A stretch of 64,000 nt of DNA. Source: Rothia sp. P100 (GTDB lineage Bacteria; Actinomycetota; Actinomycetes; Actinomycetales; Micrococcaceae). This document shows, in pieces, positions 18,463-26,695 of this stretch (the stretch's first letter is position 1; every line of letters begins with the position of its first letter). The notes under the pieces are model-generated. The model made no database searches. It saw only the letters and a program-made list of their open reading frames with translations, and was not told where the DNA came from. A program made the translations under genes and the position numbers. The stretch spans positions 186,001 to 250,000 of the forward strand of contig NZ_JAMAYG010000003.1 in the NCBI RefSeq assembly GCF_023712425.1, read 5' to 3'.

Positions 18463-18486
18463 CTAACCCTGGCTGTTTAGGGTTAG
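18463..18486. promoter_or_regulatory. Inverted repeat in the P450-cupin intergenic region
   Basis: CTAACCCT (18463-18470) and AGGGTTAG (18479-18486) are perfect inverted arms around 8 bases, about 30 bp before the cupin start. It could be an operator or a small leader hairpin. Confidence 0.4.
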
Positions 18487-18516
18487 AAGGGAAACCCATC
18501 ACCCCAGGAGGTAACC

Positions 18517-18900
18517 ATGACCGATTCACTCTTTCCCCTCGGCAAGCCCGCTCCCGCCGGCTCCTTTACCGGCCAGGCCTACATGCACCCGCTGGCCCCC
18601 AGCAAGGAGCTCCAGTCCCTCGCAGTGACCTTCGAAGCCGAAGCCCGCACCAACTGGCACACCCACGACGTTGGCCAGCTCATCGTGGTCACCTCGGGCA
18701 CCTGCGTCTACCAGCTCCAAGGCGAAGAACCCAAACTACTGACCCCCGGCGAAGCCTTCTTCTTCGAACCCGGCATCAACCACTGGCACGGCGCCACCAG
18801 CGATGGACCCATGACCCACATCGCCGTTACCCCCTTCAATGACAAGGGTGAATTTGTTAACTGGGGTGAACCCGTGGACGACGCCACCTTCAAGAGCTAA
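18517..18900 (+). CDS. Cupin domain-containing protein
   Basis: A 127-residue single-domain cupin. Cupin motif 1 is seen as NWHTHDVGQLIVVTSG (metal ligands H, H and a downstream residue) and motif 2 as PGEAFFFEPGINHWHGA (H). Relatives bind a divalent metal and act as small isomerases, dioxygenases or detoxification proteins; the closest style is the carboxymuconolactone-decarboxylase-associated cupins. A near-perfect AGGAGG sits 5 bases before the ATG. It is divergent from the P450 and ends in a strong terminator. Reaction not assignable. Confidence 0.88.
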   Translation: MTDSLFPLGKPAPAGSFTGQAYMHPLAPSKELQSLAVTFEAEARTNWHTHDVGQLIVVTSGTCVYQLQGEEPKLLTPGEAFFFEPGINHWHGATSDGPMTHIAVTPFNDKGEFVNWGEPVDDATFKS

Positions 18901-18940
18901 AAGGCTACCACCGGAATCAACCGGTGGCAGCCTTTACGTT
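18900..18940. terminator. Bidirectional terminator after the cupin gene
   Basis: AAAGGCT-CCACCGG pairs with CCGGTGG-AGCCTTT around a short loop, with T-rich flanks on both sides. It closes the cupin and the convergent DUF1846 gene. Confidence 0.85.
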
Positions 18941-18958
18941 TAAGAAAGCTCCTTGAGG

Positions 18959-20452
18959 CTAGCGCTTCTGGTAGAGCGCCTTCTTCTGGAACTTGGGGTC
19001 AGAGGTAACCAGCATGCCCAGGGCACGGAAGACGCCCTCGTCCACTGAACCCAGAATGGTGGTGGTGTGCACGTCCGCGCCGCGCAGGTTTTTGACCTGC
19101 TCAAGCGCTAGACGGGCGTCCTCATCGTGGGCAGCCGAGGTTGAGAGGGCAATCAGCACCTCGTCGGTGTGCAGGCGGGGGTTCACGCTGCCCAAATGCA
19201 GGGTCTTGAGATCCTGAATAGGCTTGATGGACTTATCAGACAGCAGGTGCTTAGAGTCATCCAGGCCAGCCAGGTGCTTGAGAGCGTTCAGCAGGGCAAC
19301 GGCAGAGCAGCCCAGCAAGCCGGTGGTCTTACCGGTCACGATGGTGCCATCGGCCAGCTCAATTGCGGCGGCGGGGGCGTTGGTTGACTCAGCACGCGCG
19401 CGCGCAGGTTCAACCACGGGACGGTCGGTGGCCTTTAGATTGGCCTTTGCCATCACCACGGCGGCGCGGTCTGACTGGGTGGAGTTCAAGCCGTCGCGAG
19501 CCTCGTCCACCAGCGCCTTAAAGTAGCGGCGGATGATCTCCTGCTCGGAGGCGTAGCGGCAGGCGGCGTCATCGGTGATGCAGTTACCAGCCATGTTTAC
19601 GCCCATGTCAGTGGGTGATTGGTAGGGGGTGGTGCCGGTCATTTTTTCCAGCAGAACCTTGAGCAGTGGGAAGGCCTCAACGTCGCGGTTGTAGTTGACG
19701 GTGGACTCCCCATAAGCAGTCAGGTGGAAGTGGTCGATGACATTGGCATCATCGAGGTCAACGGTGGCCGCTTCGTAAGCCAGGTTGACGGGGTGTTCCA
19801 GGGGCAGGTTCCAGATGGGGAAGGTCTCGAACTTGGCGTAGCCGGCCTTCACGCCGCGCTTGTTCTCATGGTAAACCTGCGACAGCGCAGTAGCTAGCTT
19901 GCCTGAGCCGGGGCCGGGAGCGGTGACAACCACCAGGTTGCGGGTGGTTTCGGCGAACTCGTTGCGGCCCAGACCGTCCTCAGACACAATTAAGTCGGTG
20001 TTAGCAGGGTAACCGGGAATAACGTGGTGGCGGGAGACTTTCAGCCCCAGACGCTCCAGGCGATCCTTGAACTCTGCTGCCTTGCTGTTCTCGTCTTCCA
20101 TCTGGGTGATGACCACGTGCTCAACCAAAAAACCGCGGTCACGGAAAACGTCCACGAGGCGCAGCACATCGTCTTCATAGGTGATACCCAGATCGGCACG
20201 GATTTTGTTGCGCTGAAGGTCTTTGGCATTCAGGCAGACTAGAATCTCGACCTCATCGCGAATCTGCTCAAGCATGGCGATTTTGTTGTCGGGGGTGAAG
20301 CCAGGCAGCACACGGGATGCGTGCATATCGTCAAAAAGCTTGCCACCCATTTCAAGATAGAGCTTGCCGCCGATTTCTTCGCGGCGCTCCTGGATGTGTC
20401 GAGACTGCATCTCGATGTATTTCTCACGGTCAAAACCAATTGCATTTACCAT
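18959..20452 (-). CDS. DUF1846 family protein
   Basis: A 497-residue protein matching the normal length of DUF1846. It opens with [19 protein letters not shown], the family's diagnostic N-terminus; further motifs are [27 protein letters not shown], and [17 protein letters not shown]. Structures of the family show a P-loop-like N-terminal domain, but the biochemical role is not established. The frame is open to a GTG at 20494, but the ATG at 20452 gives the canonical start; neither has a clear ribosome site. Monocistronic. Confidence 0.9.
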   Translation of the reverse strand: MVNAIGFDREKYIEMQSRHIQERREEIGGKLYLEMGGKLFDDMHASRVLPGFTPDNKIAMLEQIRDEVEILVCLNAKDLQRNKIRADLGITYEDDVLRLVDVFRDRGFLVEHVVITQMEDENSKAAEFKDRLERLGLKVSRHHVIPGYPANTDLIVSEDGLGRNEFAETTRNLVVVTAPGPGSGKLATALSQVYHENKRGVKAGYAKFETFPIWNLPLEHPVNLAYEAATVDLDDANVIDHFHLTAYGESTVNYNRDVEAFPLLKVLLEKMTGTTPYQSPTDMGVNMAGNCITDDAACRYASEQEIIRRYFKALVDEARDGLNSTQSDRAAVVMAKANLKATDRPVVEPARARAESTNAPAAAIELADGTIVTGKTTGLLGCSAVALLNALKHLAGLDDSKHLLSDKSIKPIQDLKTLHLGSVNPRLHTDEVLIALSTSAAHDEDARLALEQVKNLRGADVHTTTILGSVDEGVFRALGMLVTSDPKFQKKALYQKR

Positions 20453-20632
20453 GGAATACCAGTCTACAACGGACAGGTTACCGCCACGTTTCACAGGTGT
20501 ATTTTTTAGGTTTACTGCATCCCTTTTCAGCTACTACAAAAGGCGGTGTCCTGGCAGCATTTCTACAGTATTTTGGCGGGTTCTACGCGGTACAAAAATT
20601 GCCCTTAGATTTAACTATCACACTTTGCGGGC

Positions 20633-21355
20633 TCAGATGCGGGCAACTTCTGCAGAGTCGGTAAAGACACCGGTGGCGCCCCAGTTTCGCAGTTCGTTGG
20701 CGCGGGCACGGCTGTTGACCGTCCACACGTTGACATCGTAGCCAGCGGTCCGAAGCTGCTGGACGGTGGCTCGGGTGAGGCCTTCGGACTGGATGTGCAC
20801 AGCGTCTGCGTTGATGAGTTCTAGCACCGAGAGCCAGTCAGGTTGCAGCATTTCGCGGGTAAAGAGAGCGCCAGCTCGGTACCGAGGTGCCCGGCGCTTG
20901 AGTTCAGCCAGCAGCAGGTGGTTGAAAGAAGAGACCAGCACCTGGCGCCCCGGTTCTAAACGGTCTAACTGCTCGATGACGGCGTCTACCAGCTGTAGGG
21001 AACGTTCCCTGCCCTGCTCATTGGATTTCAGTTCAATGTTGGCATTTAGCCCACGCTGGTTCATGAGGTCGATGAGCTGAGCCAGAGTGGGCACCGGTTC
21101 ACCGGCATATTCGGGGGCAAACCAGGAACCGGCGTCCGCCGATGCAAGTTGCTCTGCGGTGTGCTCGTAGAGGCTACCGGAGAGATTGGTGGTGCGATCC
21201 AGGTCAGTGTCATGTAGCAGGACGGGGGTGCCACAGGCAGCCAGGTCAACGTCGGTTTCACACCAGGTGAAGCCGGCATCTACGGCTGCGTTAAAAGCGG
21301 CCAGGGTGTTCTCTGGGTGGGTGGCGGATAGCCCGCGGTGCGCAAAAAAGATCAT
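20633..21355 (-). CDS. Glycerophosphodiester phosphodiesterase
   Basis: A 240-residue GDPD-family TIM barrel that hydrolyses glycerophosphodiesters to glycerol-3-phosphate and an alcohol. Signature residues: AHRG near the N-terminus, HPENTLAAF, ETDVDL (metal-binding E and D), and LLHDTDLDRTTN (general-acid His). Later NIELKSN supplies another metal ligand. No signal peptide is seen, so it is the cytoplasmic short form. The frame is open six codons further to a TTG at 21373; the ATG at 21355 is adopted because the family starts a few residues before the AHRG motif. Confidence 0.93.
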   Translation of the reverse strand: MIFFAHRGLSATHPENTLAAFNAAVDAGFTWCETDVDLAACGTPVLLHDTDLDRTTNLSGSLYEHTAEQLASADAGSWFAPEYAGEPVPTLAQLIDLMNQRGLNANIELKSNEQGRERSLQLVDAVIEQLDRLEPGRQVLVSSFNHLLLAELKRRAPRYRAGALFTREMLQPDWLSVLELINADAVHIQSEGLTRATVQQLRTAGYDVNVWTVNSRARANELRNWGATGVFTDSAEVARI

Positions 21356-21504
21356 GCTTCTATTCTGGAGCAAATAGAGCGCTCAGCATAGGAAACAGCA
21401 TCTGTAGAGCAACCAAATTTCAGGGGTACCTTCCGCCCAAAAATACTGATAAACCGCCACTCACGGGCAGAAAGTACCACTTTTTTATCAAGAGCTGAGG
21501 GAGC

Positions 21505-22287
21505 TTAAAGTCCTTTGGAGAAGGCGCGCACCTGCACCCCGGTGTCCTCAAGTTTGCTACGCACAGCGCCGGCGAGAGCAACAGCGCCGGGGGTATCCCC
21601 GTGCACGCAAATACTGTCAGCTTCGAGTGCCACGCGGCTGCCATCTACGGCGATAACCTCGCGGTCCACCACCATGCGCAGCACCCGCTCCGCTACCTGC
21701 ACTGGATCATGAATGACGGCACCTGCCTCGCGGCGTGACACCAGCGTGCCCTGCGGAGTGTAACCACGGTCAGCAAACGCTTCATAGAAAACCTCCACCC
21801 CAGCGTCCTTGGCGCGGCGTTCAATTTCACTGTTAGGCAGGCAGAGCACCGACAGGTTGGTGCCGGACGCTCGGTTAAGCTCTGCGAGCGCCGTGGCAAC
21901 TGCCTGCGCCTGGGCCTCGTGGTGCACGATGGCGTTGTAAAGCCCGCCGTGGGGCTTGCAGTAAGTGACCTGCCCGCCGGTCATGCTGGCGACTGCTTGC
22001 AGGGCACCGATCTGGTAGATGACAGCGTCAGTGAGTTCGGTGGCGGTCATATCCATGAAACGGCGGCCAAAACCCGCTAAATCCGGGTAGGCAACGTGGG
22101 CGCCGATGGCTACACCCTGGGCGACGGCAGCGGTGCAGGTTGCACGCATGACGCTGGGGTCACCGGCGTGGTAGCCGCAGGCGATGTTGGCTGATGAGAC
22201 GATACCCATCATGGTTTCGTCATCGCCCATGCTCCAGGAGCCGTAGGCTTCGCCGGAGTCTGAGTTAAGGTCTACTGCCAGGGTCAT
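21505..22287 (-). CDS. pxpA: 5-oxoprolinase subunit A (LamB/YcsF family)
   Basis: A 260-residue protein of the LamB/YcsF family, the PxpA subunit of the ATP-dependent 5-oxoprolinase that opens pyroglutamate to glutamate. The N-terminal DLNSDSGEAYG, the SANIACGYHAGDP motif, VAIGAHVAYPD and the CVHGDTPGAV end are all diagnostic. AAGGAGG four bases before ATG 22287 fixes the start, even though the frame is open to 22368. The partner subunits PxpB and PxpC, usually encoded next to it, are not in this window. Confidence 0.95.
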   Translation of the reverse strand: MTLAVDLNSDSGEAYGSWSMGDDETMMGIVSSANIACGYHAGDPSVMRATCTAAVAQGVAIGAHVAYPDLAGFGRRFMDMTATELTDAVIYQIGALQAVASMTGGQVTYCKPHGGLYNAIVHHEAQAQAVATALAELNRASGTNLSVLCLPNSEIERRAKDAGVEVFYEAFADRGYTPQGTLVSRREAGAVIHDPVQVAERVLRMVVDREVIAVDGSRVALEADSICVHGDTPGAVALAGAVRSKLEDTGVQVRAFSKGL

Positions 22288-22397
22288 AGGGGCCTCCTTG
22301 AGCGGGATCTGGGTCTGGTTTCTATTCTGCCAGGCGCACGCAGGAAGAAAGCCACTATCTAGCCACATTGTTGAACAATTATTGAGAAGAGGAATAA

Positions 22398-22429
22398 CCC
22401 TTCGGCAAGAGAAACTTCTTGCCGAAGGG
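22398..22429 (-). terminator. Terminator after the aminotransferase gene
   Basis: CCCTTCGGCAAGA (22398-22410) and TCTTGCCGAAGGG (22417-22429) form a perfect 13-bp stem; TTATTCCTCTT follows on the minus strand. It separates the aminotransferase transcript from pxpA. Confidence 0.8.
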
Positions 22430-22435
22430 AAGGCA

Positions 22436-23704
22436 TCAAGCTGCCAGCACCTGACTTAGGCGCTTGACACCCTCGGTGAGCACCTCGGGTTCAACCGCTG
22501 AGAAGGCAATGCGCAACTGGTTGGCGCCGGGGTTGACCAGTGCGCCGTCTACCACCACCGGCTCATAGAAAGCTGAGCCGGGAATGAAGACTACGCCAGC
22601 TTCGATAGCCGGTGCCAGGGCGTCGGCGGCATCTGCAAACTTTCCACCCTCAGGCAGGGTGAGCCAGGTGAAGAAGCCACCGGCGGGCACCGTCCAGGTA
22701 GTGCCTTCTGGCATGTACTTCTCACACGCGTCGAGAACCGCCTGACAACGCTGCTGGTAGAGGGCAGCAGTCCGGCGGGTATGCGGCTCCCAGAGCCCTT
22801 CACGCATAAAGCCCAGCACCAGGCGTTGGGACAGCACCGAAGGGCAGATCGTCACCGCTTCACCGGCAATCTGCAAGAACTTGCGCACCCGCAGAGGTGC
22901 AACCATCCAGCCCACGCGCACCCCCGGCGAAAAGACCTTAGAGAAGGACCCCAGATAGAGCACATTCTCAGGGTCATAAGAGTAAAGCGAGCGGCGGCGG
23001 AGCCCATCAAAGGACAGCTGACCGTAGGGATTATCCTCAACAATCAGAACGTCAGCCTCCCGGCAGACTCGCACCAGCTCGGCGCGGCGCTGATCCGAGA
23101 GGGTAATGCCGGTGGGGTTCTGAAAGTTGGGGATGGTGTAGAGGAACTTGACCTTCTTACCTTCAGCGCGAATCTCAGCGATCGCCTGCTCAACTGCAAC
23201 GGGGTCTAGCCCATCGGCATCCAAAGGGACCTGGCGTACATCCGCCTGGTAGCCCTCAAAGACGCCCAACGCGCCGGTGTAGGTGGGGCCTTCTGCCAGG
23301 ATGACGTCCCCGGGGTTAACGAAGAGTTTTGTGGCAAGGTCCAGGCCCATCTGAGAGCCAGCAGTCATCTGAATATCATCGAGCTGCGGGCTAAGACCCT
23401 CAGAACCCATAAAGTCGCAGACCAACTGTGCCAGTTCTTCCAACCCGGCACCAGAACCGTACTGCAGAACCTCCAGACCTTCGTCTTCAATGATGCGGGC
23501 GCTCATGGCACCCAGCTCACCCAGGGGTAGCAGGTCAAGGTCTGGGTTACCGCCGGCGAGGGAGATGATGCCGGGGCGCATAGCAACCTCAAAAACATCA
23601 CGCACTGCCGAGGGACGGAAGCCCTCGGCGCGGGCGGCAAAATGATTCATGATGCGCGCTTCGGCGGGGGTGGCATTGGCCAGCAGTTCCTCAATCTTTG
23701 TCAT
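22436..23704 (-). CDS. PLP-dependent aminotransferase, class I/II (AruH/LysN-like)
   Basis: A 422-residue fold-type-I aminotransferase. SLAGGNPD at the N-terminus, the YTIPNFQNPTG segment, VEDNPYGQL, and the PLP lysine in GSFSKVFSPGVRVGW are standard. There is no N-terminal winged-helix domain, so this is an enzyme and not a MocR regulator, although the sequence style is that of the MocR/2-aminoadipate-transaminase group. Its start lies 3 bp beyond the ureohydrolase stop, so the two are co-transcribed. With the ureohydrolase and the ThDP decarboxylase across the divergent promoter, an arginine (or other guanidino amino acid) transaminase role is inferred; the substrate is not visible from sequence. 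Confidence 0.9.
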   Translation of the reverse strand: MTKIEELLANATPAEARIMNHFAARAEGFRPSAVRDVFEVAMRPGIISLAGGNPDLDLLPLGELGAMSARIIEDEGLEVLQYGSGAGLEELAQLVCDFMGSEGLSPQLDDIQMTAGSQMGLDLATKLFVNPGDVILAEGPTYTGALGVFEGYQADVRQVPLDADGLDPVAVEQAIAEIRAEGKKVKFLYTIPNFQNPTGITLSDQRRAELVRVCREADVLIVEDNPYGQLSFDGLRRRSLYSYDPENVLYLGSFSKVFSPGVRVGWMVAPLRVRKFLQIAGEAVTICPSVLSQRLVLGFMREGLWEPHTRRTAALYQQRCQAVLDACEKYMPEGTTWTVPAGGFFTWLTLPEGGKFADAADALAPAIEAGVVFIPGSAFYEPVVVDGALVNPGANQLRIAFSAVEPEVLTEGVKRLSQVLAA

Positions 23705-23707
23705 GTT

Positions 23708-24772
23708 CTAGCCCTCTGCCTTCTCACCGTAGGTAACCGTGGCTTCACCGTAAGCAGGTGAGGTGGGCTGAGCGTTTACACCAGCGGCATGCAGGGAGAT
23801 CAGCTCGTAGACGACGTGGGCACCCGCAAGACCGGTCAGCTCAGCATGGTCGTAGGGAGGGGACACCTCAACCACTTCAGAGCCCACCAGGTTAAGCCCG
23901 CGCAGACCGCGCAGAATTTCCAGAAGCTCACGGCTAGTCATACCGCCGGGCTCAGGGGTGCCGGTGCCCGGTGCGTGGGCAGGGTCAAGCACGTCAATGT
24001 CGATGGAAACATAGAGCGGGCGCTCGCCAATGCGAGCGCGCAGCAGCTCAACCACCTTGGTTACGCCCAGGTAGTAAACATCGGCTGAAGAGACGATACC
24101 GAAGCCGAAGCGGGCGTCGTCATCTAGGTCCTCGGTGCCGTAGAGGGAGGCGCGGGTGCCCACATGGCAGAGGGCATCGGTATCTAGCAGTTCTTCTTCA
24201 AAGGCGCGGCGGAAGGGGGTTCCGTGAGTGTACTCAGCACCGAAGTAGGTGTCCCAGGTATCCAGGTGGGCGTCGAAGTGCAGCAGGGCAATTTTTCCAT
24301 GCTTCTTGTGCAGGTTGCGCAGGTTAGCCAGAGCAATGGTGTGGTCCCCGCCGATGGAGATCAGCGTGGTGCCGTCCTCGGTAAGTTCATGGGCGCCAGC
24401 CTCGAGCATTTCTAGGGCTTCATCAATGTTGAAGGGGTTACCCACGATGTCCCCGGCGTCCGCCACCTGGGCTTCTGCAAAGGGGGAGATATTGGCTGCA
24501 GGGTTGAAGGGACGGAGCAAACGGGAGGCTTCACGCACATGGTTGGCGCCGAAGCGGGCACCGGGACGGTAAGAGACACCGGAGTCCCAGGGCATACCGG
24601 CCACCACGATATCCGCTTTTTCCACCTCGTCCAGGCGCGGCAGACGAGCAAAGGTTGCTGATCCTGCCCAGCGCGGCACCTGGGCTGCGTTAACAGGCCC
24701 GAGCCGTTCGGTACCGTCTGTGCCGGTGGCGGTGACTCGGTTGGGTTTGGCTGAGAAGGATGCTTCTGCCAT
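23708..24772 (-). CDS. Ureohydrolase (agmatinase/guanidinobutyrase family)
   Basis: A 354-residue Mn-dependent ureohydrolase that releases urea from a guanidino compound. All binuclear-metal motifs are present: GGDHT (His), FDAHLDT (Asp, His, Asp) and SIDIDVLDP (Asp, Asp), followed by [11 protein letters not shown]. The trimer/hexamer agmatinase-type core fits. Family members act on agmatine, 4-guanidinobutyrate or 3-guanidinopropionate; sequence alone does not separate them, but the neighbouring transaminase and 2-oxoacid decarboxylase favour guanidinobutyrate. AAGGAG four bases before ATG 24772 decides the start over longer options up to 24835. Confidence 0.9.
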   Translation of the reverse strand: MAEASFSAKPNRVTATGTDGTERLGPVNAAQVPRWAGSATFARLPRLDEVEKADIVVAGMPWDSGVSYRPGARFGANHVREASRLLRPFNPAANISPFAEAQVADAGDIVGNPFNIDEALEMLEAGAHELTEDGTTLISIGGDHTIALANLRNLHKKHGKIALLHFDAHLDTWDTYFGAEYTHGTPFRRAFEEELLDTDALCHVGTRASLYGTEDLDDDARFGFGIVSSADVYYLGVTKVVELLRARIGERPLYVSIDIDVLDPAHAPGTGTPEPGGMTSRELLEILRGLRGLNLVGSEVVEVSPPYDHAELTGLAGAHVVYELISLHAAGVNAQPTSPAYGEATVTYGEKAEG

Positions 24773-24799
24773 GGTGCTCCTTAAAGAGTTAGATAGCGC

Positions 24800-24813
24800 G
24801 CTCATATGTGAGC
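24800..24813. promoter_or_regulatory. Palindrome upstream of the ureohydrolase gene
   Basis: GCTCATATGTGAGC has perfect GCTCA/TGAGC arms around TATG, 28 bp before the ureohydrolase start in the divergent intergenic region. Likely operator; the regulator is not identified. Confidence 0.4.
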
Positions 24814-25056
24814 ACTGCCACGAGATTTCACTCAACTATAACCCGGTGACTGACAAGTTTTTATTGCATCCCTAGTGACTATCTATGCAGTCTTCGATAC
24901 ATATGCAAAACAGCGGAAACCTATACTAAATCAGGCGACTGTAACCCTCCTGGAGTACCCATAATGGTGAATAGTTTTTCAAAAAATTTCGCTCCGCACC
25001 CCTCCCATCCCTTACAATGTGACTGCCCGCACGCACACACTCACCCTGGAGTTTCA

Positions 25057-26520
25057 GTGAATCTTGCCATCATTCTGCTCTACCTAGTAGCCCTTATCTT
25101 CTGTGGCTACATGGGTAAACGCCGCGCCAAAAATGCAGAGGATTTCCGTGTCGCCGGACGCCGCCTGGGCCCCCTGCTGTACACGGGCACCATGAGCGCC
25201 GTCGTCCTAGGCGGGGCATCCACCGTAGGCGGTGTAGGCCTGGGCTACACCTACGGTCTGTCAGGCATGTGGCTGGTTGTAGCTATCGCCACCGGCGTGG
25301 TGCTCCTGTCGCTGATCTTTGCGCCCATCATTTCTAAGCTCAAAATTTACACGGTCTCGCAGATGCTCTCCCTGCGGTACGGAGTACGCGCCACTCAAGT
25401 CTCCTCTATCGTCATGCTGGGCTACACCCTCATGATCACGGTGACCTCAACCGCCGCCTACGCCTCCATCTTCCGTGTCATGTTTGATATAGACCGCTCC
25501 TGGGCAATTCTGCTGGGCTCCCTGGTCGTTATTGGCTATTCCCTGCTGGGCGGCATGTGGTCCATTACCCTGACCGATATGATGCAGTTCGCCATCATGA
25601 CCGTGGGCATCTTCCTGCTCATGCTGCCTTTATCCCTATCACAGGCCGGCGGCTGGGATGGACTGACCGAGCGCCTTTCCCCCGAATACTTCTCACTGGA
25701 CACCATGGGCACTAATTCCATCATCACCATGTTCGTGATTTATACCCTGGGCATTCTGGTGGGGCAGGACATTTGGCAGCGCGTCTTCTCAGCACGCTCC
25801 CCCGAAGTCGCCCGCTGGGGCGGGACCGGTGCAGGTGTTTACATCGGCCTCTACGGCATAGCCGGAGCTGTCATTGGCATGGCAGCCGCAGCGCTATTAC
25901 CAGTCCTAGAAAGTCAGGATGACGCCTTCGCCACCGTAGCTCAGAACTACCTGCCTACCGTTGTAGGCGGCGTAGTACTGGCAGCCGGCGTAGCCGCCAT
26001 GATGTCTACCGCCTCCGGCGCATTGATCGCCTCAGCCACCGTGGCTCGCGTGGACGTTATCCCCTTCTTGACCGGCAGGCCCGCCCTTGAAGAAGAAGGC
26101 GGAGATTCGGGCGCCACCCTGGCAACTGACCGGATTTACCTGCTGATTCTCGGCCTGGTTGCTACCGTCCTGGCAATTTTCCTGACCGATACCGTCACCT
26201 CTCTGACCATCGCCTACGACATTCTGGTCGGCGGTCTGATGGTTGCTATTCTGGGCGGCCTGCTCTGGCGCCGTGGCACCGGTGCGGGCGCAGCGGCATC
26301 CATGCTAGTCGGTTCAGTGGTGACTCTAGCGTCTATGCCCATTTTTGGAGTACTCGCTAACGAGCCTATTTACTACGGCCTAGCGTCCTCGCTGGTGGTT
26401 TACGTTGCGGTCTCGCTATTCACCAAGCCCACCTCGTCTGAGGTCATGAACGCCTGGGACGCCCGGCTGCAGCAACGCCACCAGCACTCAGTAAGACCCA
26501 GCCAGCGAGCGCTTAGCTGA
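25057..26520 (+). CDS. Sodium:solute symporter (SSS family)
   Basis: A 487-residue transporter with about 13 membrane helices of the SSS/LeuT-fold family. The start NLAIILLYLVAL, then AEDFRVAGRRLGPL (the conserved loop after helix 1) and the GxxxTVGGVGLGYTYG repeat are typical. It imports a solute, perhaps an amino acid or guanidino compound given the neighbours, with Na+. The GTG at 25057 preceded by GGAG gives the normal family N-terminus. An in-frame ATG at 24964 also has GGAG about nine bases upstream and would add 31 residues rich in H, P and C; both starts are possible. Co-directional with the ThDP enzyme. Confidence 0.9.
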   Translation: MNLAIILLYLVALIFCGYMGKRRAKNAEDFRVAGRRLGPLLYTGTMSAVVLGGASTVGGVGLGYTYGLSGMWLVVAIATGVVLLSLIFAPIISKLKIYTVSQMLSLRYGVRATQVSSIVMLGYTLMITVTSTAAYASIFRVMFDIDRSWAILLGSLVVIGYSLLGGMWSITLTDMMQFAIMTVGIFLLMLPLSLSQAGGWDGLTERLSPEYFSLDTMGTNSIITMFVIYTLGILVGQDIWQRVFSARSPEVARWGGTGAGVYIGLYGIAGAVIGMAAAALLPVLESQDDAFATVAQNYLPTVVGGVVLAAGVAAMMSTASGALIASATVARVDVIPFLTGRPALEEEGGDSGATLATDRIYLLILGLVATVLAIFLTDTVTSLTIAYDILVGGLMVAILGGLLWRRGTGAGAAASMLVGSVVTLASMPIFGVLANEPIYYGLASSLVVYVAVSLFTKPTSSEVMNAWDARLQQRHQHSVRPSQRALS

Positions 26521-26695
26521 AAGTACCCGTTTTGTTTCGAAAATACCCACGGTGGAGGGTGCCGACGAGAGAAAGCGGGTATTTTCGTCCGGCCGCACCA
26601 AACCCATAAACATACTGTGGTCTGCATAACATTTCAGGGGTGGAAATATGCAATATTTATGCGCCCAGCACGTATGCTAAAGCGGACAACTGCTG

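Noticed and set aside
22436-23704. MocR-type transcription factor
   Set aside because: The aminotransferase lacks an N-terminal winged-helix domain; it starts directly with the enzyme fold.
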